Positions 1 through 5,833 of a stretch of 8,725 nt of DNA are shown here, piece after piece. Under the pieces are notes generated by a model. It saw nothing but the letters and a program-made list of their open reading frames with translations, ran no database searches and was not told where the DNA came from. The position numbers and the translations under genes are program-made. Source of the DNA: JAQVWU01 sp964628455 (GTDB taxonomy: Bacteria > Bacillota > Clostridia > Oscillospirales > CAG-272); NCBI GenBank assembly GCA_964628455.1, contig CAZVPD010000152.1, positions 1-8,725 on the forward strand, read 5' to 3'. Every line of letters begins with the position of its first letter. The stretch's first letter is position 1.

Positions 1-274
1 GCTGGAACACCATGCCGAGTTTCGCCCTGTATTCCGCGAGGCTGATTTTGCTTTTCAGGATGCTGACGCCGTTATACAGGATCTCCCCGCCGTCCGGCTT
101 TTCAAGCAGGTTGATGCAGCGCAGGAGCGTTGATTTGCCCGACCCGCTGGAGCCGATCACACAGACGACCTCGCCGCGGCTGACCGAAAAATTGATGTCC
201 CTCAGCACCGTGTTGCTGCCGAACGTCTTGTAGAGATAGCGGACTTCGACAATGATGTTCTGTTCGTTGGCCAT
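1..274 (-). CDS. Polar amino acid ABC transporter ATP-binding protein (partial, cut by left edge)
   Basis: This is the N-terminal 91 residues of a GlnQ/HisP-type ATPase that powers amino acid import at the cytoplasmic face of the membrane. Translating the minus strand gives the Walker A motif GSSGSGKST at about residues 38-46 and the Q-loop region ending GMVFQ at the window edge. The signature motif, Walker B and H-loop lie outside the window. I chose the ATG at 274 because AAAGGAA sits 5-7 nt upstream (280-286). An in-frame ATG at 295 would add seven residues but lacks a good ribosome binding site. It follows the permease gene by 41 nt, giving the common binding protein, permease, ATPase order. 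The family is clear; the substrate cannot be read from the sequence. Confidence 0.93.
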   Translation of the reverse strand, partial: MANEQNIIVEVRYLYKTFGSNTVLRDINFSVSRGEVVCVIGSSGSGKSTLLRCINLLEKPDGGEILYNGVSILKSKISLAEYRAKLGMVFQ

Positions 275-315
275 GTTTGTTCCTTTATCGTTCATGTATC
301 GTTCATGCAATTTCG

Positions 316-1110
316 TCACTGCCGCCCCGCCGGCAGATTCGGGCCGGCTTTCCTCTTCGCCTGTTCTACGACCGCCTCATACGAAGTGCCGCTCTGCTGT
401 ATGTCGTAATTCTTCGGTCCGTCGATCAGCTTTTCGGCAAAGCGCAGGATCCTGGTCACCGTGAAGGTCAGGATGAAATAGACGACGCAGATGATCAGAA
501 ACGGCTCGAAGAACTTGAAATAGCTGGTCGCTATATCCTTGCCGCTGTAGTAGAGCTCTGTGACCGAGATGACGTTGAGCACCGAGGTGTCCTTGATGTT
601 GATGACGAATTCGTTTCCTGTCGCAGGCAGGATGTTCCTGACCGTCTGCGGGATGATCACGCAGCGCATCGTCTGCCAGTGGTTCATGCCGATGGCGTGC
701 GCCGCGTCAAACTGGCCTTTGTCGATCGAATCGATGCCGCCGCGGACGATCTCCGCCATATACGCGCCCGTGTTGACCGAAACGATCACGATACCCGCCA
801 TGATCTTGTTGATCTGGACGCCCGTCACCATGATAAAGCCGTAATAGATGACCATCGCCTGAACGATCATCGGCGTCCCGCGGAAGATCTCCACGTATAC
901 GGACAGCAGAATATTGATGCCGTTCTGCAGATACCGCAGCGGATTCTTCTTATCCGGCAGCGGGACCGAGCGGATGATGCCCACCAGCAGGCCGAGGACA
1001 AAGCCGATGACGGTGCCCGACAGCGCCAGGAGCATCGTCACGCCGGCCCCCCTCAGGATCAGCGGCCAGTATTCGCGCAGTATTCTTAAAACCAGTTCCC
1101 AAAAAGACAT
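316..1110 (-). CDS. Polar amino acid ABC transporter permease (GlnP/HisM family)
   Basis: Integral membrane subunit of the amino acid importer, 264 residues. The start is typical of the family: a short amphipathic stretch, then GAGVTMLLALSGTVIGF (about 21-37) beginning the first membrane helix. VEIFRGTPMIVQ (about 73-84) is the usual conserved segment. The cytoplasmic EAA loop that docks on the ATPase is AAHAIGMNHWQTMRCVIIPQ (about 136-155). Further hydrophobic segments occur near 85-120 and 200-222. A polar tail of about 35 residues follows the last helix and is somewhat long for the family. A GGAGA site is complementary to TCTCC at 1123-1127, about 12 nt before the ATG. It lies downstream of the binding protein gene across a terminator hairpin, so it is probably expressed at a lower level. 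The substrate is likely a polar amino acid; the exact one is undetermined. Confidence 0.93.
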   Translation of the reverse strand: MSFWELVLRILREYWPLILRGAGVTMLLALSGTVIGFVLGLLVGIIRSVPLPDKKNPLRYLQNGINILLSVYVEIFRGTPMIVQAMVIYYGFIMVTGVQINKIMAGIVIVSVNTGAYMAEIVRGGIDSIDKGQFDAAHAIGMNHWQTMRCVIIPQTVRNILPATGNEFVINIKDTSVLNVISVTELYYSGKDIATSYFKFFEPFLIICVVYFILTFTVTRILRFAEKLIDGPKNYDIQQSGTSYEAVVEQAKRKAGPNLPAGRQ

Positions 1111-1163
1111 TCGCGTCCCGTTTCTCCGGCGAAATACGCTGTGAAATCAAGTGAAAACCAACA

Positions 1164-1204
1164 ATAAAAAATCAGCCGCCGCTTATCGCCGGACAAGCGG
1201 CGGC
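1164..1204 (-). terminator. Intrinsic terminator between binding protein and permease genes
   Basis: A perfect 10-bp stem pairs GCCGCCGCTT (1175-1184) with AAGCGGCGGC (1195-1204) around a 10-nt loop. On the minus strand it is followed within 3 nt by six T residues (complement of A at 1166-1171). It begins 15 nt after the stop codon of the binding protein gene. It probably causes partial termination, so that the abundant binding protein is made in excess over permease and ATPase, a common arrangement in such importers. Confidence 0.85.
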
Positions 1205-1218
1205 ATGCCGTGCTTTTT

Positions 1219-2046
1219 TCAGTTTGCGGAGGGCTGGTTTGCCGTGGCTTCGTTCATGAGGGCGACGCGGTCGTCCTCGGTGATCTTCGCGAGTATATCG
1301 TTGATGTCCGCGATCATGTCCTCCCTGCCTTTTGCGATGCCGACCGCGACCGCGACGTCCGCTTCATCCACCGTAAAGCCGCTGCCTTCGGGGAATTCCA
1401 CATAGGTCAGGTCCGCGTTGGCCGCCGAAGCGCTGACGCCTTCGGGTTTTTCGGAGACATAGCCGTCGATCGCGCCCGACTGAAGCGCCACGCGCATCGC
1501 CGAGAAATCGCTCATCGGGTCCTGTTCGACGACGCCGGGGATCTGCGAGACCACGTCCGCGTGGACCGTTCCCTGCTGTCCGACGATCTTTGCGCCGCCG
1601 AAATCGGCAAGCGCAGCCGCCGCGGCATACGGACCGTCCTTCTTGACGACGATGATCAGGTTCGACTTGTAATAATTATCCGTGAAATCGATGGATTCCT
1701 TGCGTTCCGCCGTCGGGGACATGCCGGCTATGATCAGGTCGATCGTGCCCGACTCGAGCGCGGGGGACAGGCCGTCCCATGCGATCTTGACGATCTGAAG
1801 CTCCATGCCGAGTCCGTCGGCGATTTTTTTCGCGATCTCGACGTCGTAACCCGCCGCGTACTGCGAATCCTCGCTGATCTTGACGCCCCCGTTGGAGTCG
1901 TCGGGCTGCGTCCAGTTAAAAGGCGCGTAGTTGCATTCCATGCCGACTTTCAGGACACCTTCCGTGGCCTTGGTACAGCCGGGGAAGGCGGTGAAAACAG
2001 AAGCCAGGATCAAAGTCAGAAGCAGCATGCCGAACATTTTCTTCAT
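1219..2046 (-). CDS. Amino acid ABC transporter substrate-binding lipoprotein (SBP_bac_3 family)
   Basis: Extracytoplasmic solute receptor of the importer, 275 residues. A basic, hydrophobic signal sequence (about 1-20) ends in a lipobox-like AFPGC, so Cys24 is the probable lipidated residue that tethers the protein to the membrane. The mature part starts with VLKVGMECNYAPFNW, a hallmark of family 3 periplasmic binding proteins. GYDVEIAKKIADGLG (about 67-80), the SPTAERKESIDFTDNYY segment with Arg115 (the usual alpha-carboxylate ligand) and GAIDGYVSE with Asp194 (the usual alpha-amino ligand) also match the family. The start is set by GAGGAG (complement of 2055-2060) 8 nt upstream. It is the first gene of the leftward operon, with its own promoter in the divergent region. 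The ligand is an amino acid, not further assigned. Confidence 0.94.
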   Translation of the reverse strand: MKKMFGMLLLTLILASVFTAFPGCTKATEGVLKVGMECNYAPFNWTQPDDSNGGVKISEDSQYAAGYDVEIAKKIADGLGMELQIVKIAWDGLSPALESGTIDLIIAGMSPTAERKESIDFTDNYYKSNLIIVVKKDGPYAAAAALADFGGAKIVGQQGTVHADVVSQIPGVVEQDPMSDFSAMRVALQSGAIDGYVSEKPEGVSASAANADLTYVEFPEGSGFTVDEADVAVAVGIAKGREDMIADINDILAKITEDDRVALMNEATANQPSAN

Positions 2047-2075
2047 CTTTATTTCTCCTCATCCTTATTTTCTTC

Positions 2076-2104
2076 ATGATAGCATATTTTTCTGAATTTT
2101 TCAA
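2076..2104 (-). promoter_or_regulatory. Predicted promoter of the amino acid importer operon
   Basis: On the minus strand, TTGAAA (complement of 2099-2104) and TATCAT (complement of 2076-2081) are separated by 17 bp. This is a good sigma-70/sigma-A match about 30 nt before the binding protein start codon, leaving room for a short leader containing GAGGAG. It is a motif-based prediction only. Confidence 0.5.
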
Positions 2105-2182
2105 TAGGTTTATAATTTTTCGGATACTATTTGCTTAAAGACAAAAAACGCGCGCCGTACATACAATATTTACAAATGACAT

Positions 2183-2204
2183 ATTGACAATTATCGATCT
2201 GAGG
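2183..2204 (+). promoter_or_regulatory. Putative ArsR operator, copy 1 (overlaps the -35 box)
   Basis: First copy of a 22-bp direct repeat that matches copy 2 at 18 of 22 positions. It contains the imperfect dyad ATTGA-N6-TCGAT and includes the -35 hexamer, so a bound dimer would block RNA polymerase. ArsR/SmtB proteins bind short imperfect dyads in their own promoters. The assignment rests on position, symmetry and repetition, not on a matched consensus. Confidence 0.55.
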
Positions 2205-2212
2205 TGTATGAT
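2184..2212 (+). promoter_or_regulatory. arsR promoter: Predicted promoter of the arsenic operon
   Basis: A perfect -35 box TTGACA (2184-2189) is followed after exactly 17 bp by TATGAT (2207-2212), a near-consensus -10 box. Transcription would start near 2219, about 40 nt before the arsR start codon. The -35 box lies inside the first copy of the putative ArsR operator, as expected for a strong promoter silenced by a repressor. It is the only convincing promoter seen for the rightward genes. Confidence 0.75.
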
Positions 2213-2224
2213 TGAAATGTTAAC

Positions 2225-2246
2225 ATCGAAAAATATCGATATGAGG
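2225..2246 (+). promoter_or_regulatory. Putative ArsR operator, copy 2 (in the leader)
   Basis: Second copy of the 22-bp repeat, displaced exactly 42 bp (about four helical turns) from copy 1. It carries a perfect dyad ATCGA (2225-2229) N6 TCGAT (2236-2240). It lies just downstream of the predicted transcription start and runs into the arsR ribosome binding site AGGGAGG (2244-2250). Being on the same helix face as copy 1, it could allow cooperative repression. Confidence 0.55.
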
Positions 2247-2257
2247 GAGGAAGTTAT

Positions 2258-2575
2258 ATGACGGAGAACAGATACGCCGAAAACGCGAAGGTCTTCAAAG
2301 CTTTCTGCGACGAAAACCGGCTGCAGATCCTGGAAGCGCTCCGGAGCGGTGAAAAATGCGCCTGCGTCCTGCTCGAAAGCCTGCAGATCGGGCAGTCGAC
2401 CTTGTCGCACCATATGAAGATCCTGTGCGAATCGGGCATTGTCGAAAGCAGGACCGACGGCAAATGGACGCGCTATACGCTGTCGGAAAACGGCATCAAC
2501 CGGGCAAGAGGACTCCTCTCCGAAATCACGGCGCAGAAGTGTATGCAGGACGAAGAGTGCTGCTGCCCGGAATAA
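2258..2575 (+). CDS. arsR: ArsR-family arsenic-responsive repressor
   Basis: A 105-residue winged-helix repressor of the ArsR/SmtB family, the expected autoregulator of the operon that it heads. The helix-turn-helix spans about 35-60, with recognition helix residues in STLSHHMKIL (47-56). The wing follows in SRTDGKWTRYTL (64-75). It has two candidate metalloid sites. One is EKCAC (Cys34, Cys36), matching the position of the classical ELCVCD motif. The other is a C-terminal cluster with Cys95 and three consecutive cysteines, 101-103. Cys17 and Cys57 are additional. The start is fixed by AGGGAGG (2244-2250) 7 nt upstream. It probably binds the repeated dyads around the promoter at 2184-2212 and is released by trivalent arsenic. 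The arsenic assignment comes from its cysteines and from the arsP, arsM and acr3 neighbours. Confidence 0.92.
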   Translation: MTENRYAENAKVFKAFCDENRLQILEALRSGEKCACVLLESLQIGQSTLSHHMKILCESGIVESRTDGKWTRYTLSENGINRARGLLSEITAQKCMQDEECCCPE

Positions 2576-2600
2576 AAAAAGGAAACGCAGGATTTAAAAC

Positions 2601-3614
2601 ATGGAACCGGTAAAAACGGTCTGGAATTTTTTCCAGGACCAGCTGCTCGGAATGCAGTGGCTCAACACGCTCATCGGAAGAGTCCTGACCTCCTTCGGTC
2701 TGGACACAGCGGTTTTCCCCGGCGGCGCCCTGCAGTTTTTTCTCTATGACACGGTCAAGATCTTCGTGCTGCTTTCCACGCTCATCTTCATCATATCCTA
2801 TATACAGAGCTACTTTCCCCCCGAAAGGACAAAGAAGATCCTGGGCAATTTTCACGGCTTTGCGGCAAACGCCCTCGCGGCGCTGCTCGGAACGGTCACA
2901 CCGTTTTGCTCCTGTTCGTCCATCCCTCTCTTTATCGGCTTCTCGAGCGCGGGACTGCCGGTCGGCGTGACCTTTTCGTTCCTCATCTCGTCGCCTCTGG
3001 TCGATCTGGGCTCGCTTGTCCTTCTGATGAGCATATTCGGAGCCAAAGTCGCGGTGGCTTACGTCGCGGTAGGGCTGATCCTGGCCGTTGCCGGAGGAAC
3101 GCTGATCGAAAAATTCGGCATGGAAAAATACGTCGAGCCGTTTATTAAAGCCGCCGGCGCCGCCGACATCGGGGAAACGGAACTGACGCGCAAAGACCGG
3201 ATCCTGTACGCAAAGGACCAGGTGATCGCCGTCATCAAGAAAGTCACCCCCTATATCCTGATCGGCGTCGCGGTCGGAGCCGTGATCCACAACGTCATCC
3301 CCGCCGCATGGATCGGGACGGTCCTCGGCAGCAAAAATCCCTTCTCGGTGCTGCTCGCGGCCCTTGTCGGAGTCCCGATGTACGCCGATATTTTCGGAAC
3401 GATCCCCGTCGCCGAAAGCCTTTTCGCAAAAGGCGCCGGACTCGGCACCATCCTGGCCTTCATGATGGCGGTCACAGCCCTGAGCCTTCCCTCCATGATC
3501 ATGCTGCGCAAAGCCGTCAAGCCCCGCCTGCTCGCCGTCTTCATCGGCATCGTGACCTCGGGCATCATCCTCATCGGCTATCTTTTCAACGCGCTTCAGT
3601 TCCTGTTCGTATAA
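2601..3614 (+). CDS. arsP: ArsP-type permease (trivalent organoarsenical efflux)
   Basis: A 337-residue polytopic inner membrane protein of the permease family once called DUF318 (ArsP_1). The diagnostic segment TPFCSCSSIPLFIGF (about 100-114) carries Cys103 and Cys105. The second half contains a related segment, GVPMYADIFGTIPVAESL (about 257-274), suggesting the internal duplication usual in this family. Hydrophobic segments occur near 50-70, 88-115, 122-145, 150-168, 215-238, 248-270, 282-300 and 310-332. Studied ArsP proteins, such as that of Campylobacter jejuni, export trivalent methyl- and aromatic arsenicals but not inorganic arsenite. With arsM in the same operon, the natural substrate here is probably methylarsenite made inside the cell. 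It starts 25 nt after arsR with AGGA at 2589-2592. Some family members have other or unknown substrates, so the function leans on context. Confidence 0.85.
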   Translation: MEPVKTVWNFFQDQLLGMQWLNTLIGRVLTSFGLDTAVFPGGALQFFLYDTVKIFVLLSTLIFIISYIQSYFPPERTKKILGNFHGFAANALAALLGTVTPFCSCSSIPLFIGFSSAGLPVGVTFSFLISSPLVDLGSLVLLMSIFGAKVAVAYVAVGLILAVAGGTLIEKFGMEKYVEPFIKAAGAADIGETELTRKDRILYAKDQVIAVIKKVTPYILIGVAVGAVIHNVIPAAWIGTVLGSKNPFSVLLAALVGVPMYADIFGTIPVAESLFAKGAGLGTILAFMMAVTALSLPSMIMLRKAVKPRLLAVFIGIVTSGIILIGYLFNALQFLFV

Positions 3615-3638
3615 ATTCAGAATCGGAGAAAATCAACT

Positions 3639-4355
3639 ATGTCCAAAACATGGTATCCCGTCATCGATTACGGAAAGTGCACCGAATGCGGCAAATGCAC
3701 CTCAAAGTGCACGCACGGCGTCTATAACAAGGCAAAAGCCCCGGCGCCCGTTGTGTCGAACCCCGAAGGCTGCATCCAAAACTGCCGCGGCTGCGGGAGC
3801 CTGTGCCCGCAGGGAGCCATCTCCTACACCGGCGACGCCGGCGTCCGGAAAGAGGCGGTTATAAAGCCCGCCGCGAAGAAACCCTTCAGGCAGATCGCCG
3901 TAGATTTCCTCTATCTGGATCTCTTCACCTGCAGCCGGTGCAAAGCCACGGATACCGCCGTAAAGGAAGCCGCCGCCGAATGCGCAGGGGTCCTGCGCAC
4001 CCTCGGCTATAAGATCACCGTAAACAGCGTGAACATCACCTCCGCGGAAATGGCGGAGCAGTACAGGTTTAGAAGTTCTCCGACCATCCGCGTGAACGGC
4101 CGGGACATCTGCCCCTCCGTCGAGGAAAACAGCTGCACCGACTGCGGCGACATCTGCGGCAGCGACACCGACTGCAGGGTGTTCGTCTGGAGAGGCAAAA
4201 AATACAATCAGCCGCCCAAAGCGATGGTTACGGACGCCATACTGAGATCGCTGTACAGACCGGCAAAAGCGCCGGAGCAGGAAGAATACAAACTGCCTTT
4301 AAACTTAAAGAAGTTCTTCGCTTCCGCGCAAAAAAAGAAAAAGAATATAAAATAA
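3639..4355 (+). CDS. Ferredoxin-DUF2703 (thioredoxin-like) fusion protein
   Basis: A 238-residue cytoplasmic protein with two parts. Residues 1-66 form a two-cluster ferredoxin-like domain with cysteines 14, 17, 20, 24 and 45, 49, 52, 56 (the last followed by Pro), enough for two [4Fe-4S] clusters. Residues about 84-220 resemble DUF2703, a thioredoxin-like family. This part has a CxxC (Cys98-Ser-Arg-Cys101), a Pro in SSPTIRVNG (Pro148) at the place of the thioredoxin cis-proline, and a cysteine-rich segment (Cys158, 166, 169, 173, 179) before RVFVWRGKKY. A lysine-rich tail ends the protein. The fused parts suggest an iron-sulfur to disulfide electron transfer step, or reductive handling of a thiol-bound arsenical; this is inference. 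The first 66 residues align without gaps to the later ferredoxin-like gene (33 of 66 identical). GGAGAA at 3625-3630 precedes the start. No experimentally proven function is known to me. Confidence 0.8.
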   Translation: MSKTWYPVIDYGKCTECGKCTSKCTHGVYNKAKAPAPVVSNPEGCIQNCRGCGSLCPQGAISYTGDAGVRKEAVIKPAAKKPFRQIAVDFLYLDLFTCSRCKATDTAVKEAAAECAGVLRTLGYKITVNSVNITSAEMAEQYRFRSSPTIRVNGRDICPSVEENSCTDCGDICGSDTDCRVFVWRGKKYNQPPKAMVTDAILRSLYRPAKAPEQEEYKLPLNLKKFFASAQKKKKNIK

Positions 4356-4372
4356 TCAAGTGAGGTAAGATC

Positions 4373-4711
4373 ATGGGACTTTTCGGAAAGAAAAAAGAAG
4401 AGAAGGGCTGCTGCTGCGGTTCCTGCGACGCAAAATCGATCGATAAAGCCGTCAAAGCCAAAACGGAAGGCAGCCCCGTCAAAATACTGGGCTCCGGCTG
4501 CGCAAAATGCAAAGAACTCGAAAAAAACACGAAAGAGGCGCTCGCGGAGCTCGGGATGGATACCGCGACCGACCACGTCACCGACTTTTCGCAGATCGCA
4601 GCCTACGGCGTGATGACCACCCCCGCGCTTGTCGTGGACGGCAAAGTCGTCTCCTACGGCAAAGTGCTCAAAACCGAAGAGATCGTAAAAATACTGCAGA
4701 AAGTCCGCTGA
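4373..4711 (+). CDS. Small thioredoxin-like redox protein with cysteine-rich N-terminus
   Basis: A 112-residue cytoplasmic protein of the minimal thioredoxin type (Thioredoxin_3, 'redox-active disulfide protein 2'). The core starts near residue 35. It shows GSGCAKCKELEKN with the active pair Cys43 and Cys46, then the cis-proline in MTTPALVVDG (Pro84), and ends in KTEEIVKILQKV. Before the core is an extra N-terminal stretch, rich in lysine, with CCCGSC (13-18); this is not part of the thioredoxin fold. Members of this family often sit beside ArsP-type permeases. It lies 17 nt after the DUF2703 fusion and 29 nt before arsM, with GAGGT at 4362-4366. It may reduce ArsM or pass on thiol-bound As(III); the cysteine-rich leader could bind trivalent arsenic. 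The fold is well supported, the partner is not. Confidence 0.85.
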   Translation: MGLFGKKKEEKGCCCGSCDAKSIDKAVKAKTEGSPVKILGSGCAKCKELEKNTKEALAELGMDTATDHVTDFSQIAAYGVMTTPALVVDGKVVSYGKVLKTEEIVKILQKVR

Positions 4712-4740
4712 AACGAAACAAATCATAAAGGAGTATTTTT

Positions 4741-5529
4741 ATGCCTGACAAAGAGATCATCAGAAAAACGGTGCGTAAAAATTACGGAGCCATAGCGCTC
4801 AAAGGTTCCGGGGGCAGCTGCTGCAGCGGGAGCTGCGGCTGTGCCGGGAACGCAAAAACGATCGCAGACTCATCACGGAAAATCGGTTATGCCGACAGCG
4901 ACCTTTCCGACGCGCCTTCGGACAGCAATATGGGGCTGGGCTGCGGAAATCCCCTTGCCATAGCCGCGCTCAAAGAGGGCGAAACGGTTCTCGACCTTGG
5001 AAGCGGCGGCGGATTCGACTGCTTTCTGGCAAGAAGGAAAGTCGGGGAGACCGGCCGCGTCATCGGCGTGGACATGACGCCCGAAATGATCCAGCTCGCA
5101 AGAAAAAATGCCGCGGAAATCGGATACGCCAACGTCGAATTCCGGCTCGGTGAGATCGAGCACCTGCCCCTTGCGAACTCGTCGGCCGACGTGATCATTT
5201 CGAACTGCGTCATCAACCTGTCCCCCGAAAAAGCGCAGGTCTTCAGGGAGGCATACAGAGTGCTCAAACCCGGCGGACGGCTTTCGGTATCCGACGTCGT
5301 CGCCACGGCCGAGATGCCCGAAAGCATCAGGCAGGACCTTGCCCTGATCGCGGGCTGCGTCGCCGGAGCCGAATCTGCCGGCAGCATACAGAAAATGCTT
5401 CTGGACGCCGGGTTTGCCGATATAAAAATTTACCCGAAAGAGAACAGCAAAGACATCATCGATTCATGGCTGCCCGGCGGAAACCTCGGGGATTACGCCG
5501 CCTCCATGATCATCGAAGCGCGGAAATAA
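4741..5529 (+). CDS. arsM: Arsenite S-adenosylmethionine methyltransferase
   Basis: A 262-residue cytoplasmic enzyme that transfers methyl groups from S-adenosylmethionine to As(III), giving mono- and then dimethylated arsenicals. The SAM-binding motif is VLDLGSGGGFD (83-93), with the acidic residue in GVDMT (Asp111) that contacts SAM ribose. The three cysteines essential in ArsM enzymes are present: Cys68 in LGCGNP, Cys156 in ISNCVINL and Cys206 in IAGCVAG, matching Cys72, Cys174 and Cys224 of the Cyanidioschyzon enzyme. It begins with VRKNYGAIA, typical of bacterial ArsM, and has a glycine- and cysteine-rich insert with Cys27, 28, 32 and 34. Length is normal for the short bacterial type. 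AAAGGAG (4727-4733) sets the start. Its neighbours include a thioredoxin-like protein, a plausible reductant, and arsP, a plausible exporter of the product. Confidence 0.95.
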   Translation: MPDKEIIRKTVRKNYGAIALKGSGGSCCSGSCGCAGNAKTIADSSRKIGYADSDLSDAPSDSNMGLGCGNPLAIAALKEGETVLDLGSGGGFDCFLARRKVGETGRVIGVDMTPEMIQLARKNAAEIGYANVEFRLGEIEHLPLANSSADVIISNCVINLSPEKAQVFREAYRVLKPGGRLSVSDVVATAEMPESIRQDLALIAGCVAGAESAGSIQKMLLDAGFADIKIYPKENSKDIIDSWLPGGNLGDYAASMIIEARK

Positions 5530-5562
5530 AACGACAGCGGACAAGCTGTACGGGAGGATCTT

Positions 5563-5781
5563 ATGCCGAGATATGAATTCGAATGCAATGCCTGCAAAGA
5601 AAACTTCGAAAAGACGATGTCGATGACGGAAAGGGGTTCCGCGGTGATCGTGTGCCCGAAATGCGGCTCGCGGGACGCCGCTCAGAAATATTCCGACTTC
5701 AACGTCATCGTCAAAAAGACCGAAAAGAGCTGTCCGAACGGATCCTGCTGCGCATCGGGCTGCCCCATGAGAAGAAACTGA
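5563..5781 (+). CDS. FmdB-type zinc ribbon protein with cysteine-rich tail
   Basis: A 72-residue protein beginning MPRYEFECNACKENFEK, the signature of the FmdB/putative regulatory zinc ribbon family. The zinc knuckles are Cys8-x2-Cys11 and Cys31-x2-Cys34 (CPKCGS). The family usually continues with a small degenerate tail; here the tail is cysteine-rich, with CPNGSCCASGCP covering Cys57, 62, 63 and 67. The family name comes from a gene near formamidase in Methylophilus, and the molecular role is poorly known. In this operon it might be a small metal- or metalloid-binding accessory. It follows arsM by 33 nt with GGGAGGA (5552-5558) and precedes acr3 by 52 nt. Family placement is solid; any arsenic role is inferred from position and the cysteines. 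Confidence 0.85.
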   Translation: MPRYEFECNACKENFEKTMSMTERGSAVIVCPKCGSRDAAQKYSDFNVIVKKTEKSCPNGSCCASGCPMRRN

Positions 5782-5833
5782 TCTGATAAACATCAAATAA
5801 AACACAAGAATCCGGAACGATGAGGAATCCCGA

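Larger units (their letters stand above)
2047..2257. other. Divergent intergenic control region
   Basis: This 211-nt AT-rich stretch separates the leftward amino acid importer from the rightward arsenic operon. It contains one promoter for each direction (minus at 2076-2104, plus at 2184-2212) and a pair of 22-bp direct repeats flanking the arsenic promoter core. The segment 2105-2182 shows no open frame or structure that I can assign. Confidence 0.7.

Noticed and set aside
1..2046. The amino acid importer as part of the arsenic system (for example cystine uptake to supply thiols)
   Set aside because: It is divergently transcribed with its own promoter, the ligand is unknown, and the putative ArsR repeats do not overlap its promoter. 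Adjacency alone is not enough.
277..2079. Long plus-strand open frames opposite the permease and binding protein genes (277-1089 and 1210-2079)
   Set aside because: Their translations are rich in Arg, Asp and His with no domain pattern, as expected for the antisense of GC-rich genes. The minus-strand products are clear family members.
2111..2116. TATAAT on the plus strand as a second arsenic operon promoter
   Set aside because: No acceptable -35 box lies 16-18 bp upstream, whereas the TTGACA/TATGAT pair downstream is nearly perfect.
2526..3290. Minus-strand open frame of 254 codons opposite arsP
   Set aside because: Low-complexity Asp/Arg-rich translation with no recognisable family; the plus strand encodes a well-matched permease.
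5534..5549. Weak hairpin ACAGC / GCTGT between arsM and the FmdB-type gene
   Set aside because: Only five base pairs and no T run, so it is unlikely to terminate or regulate.
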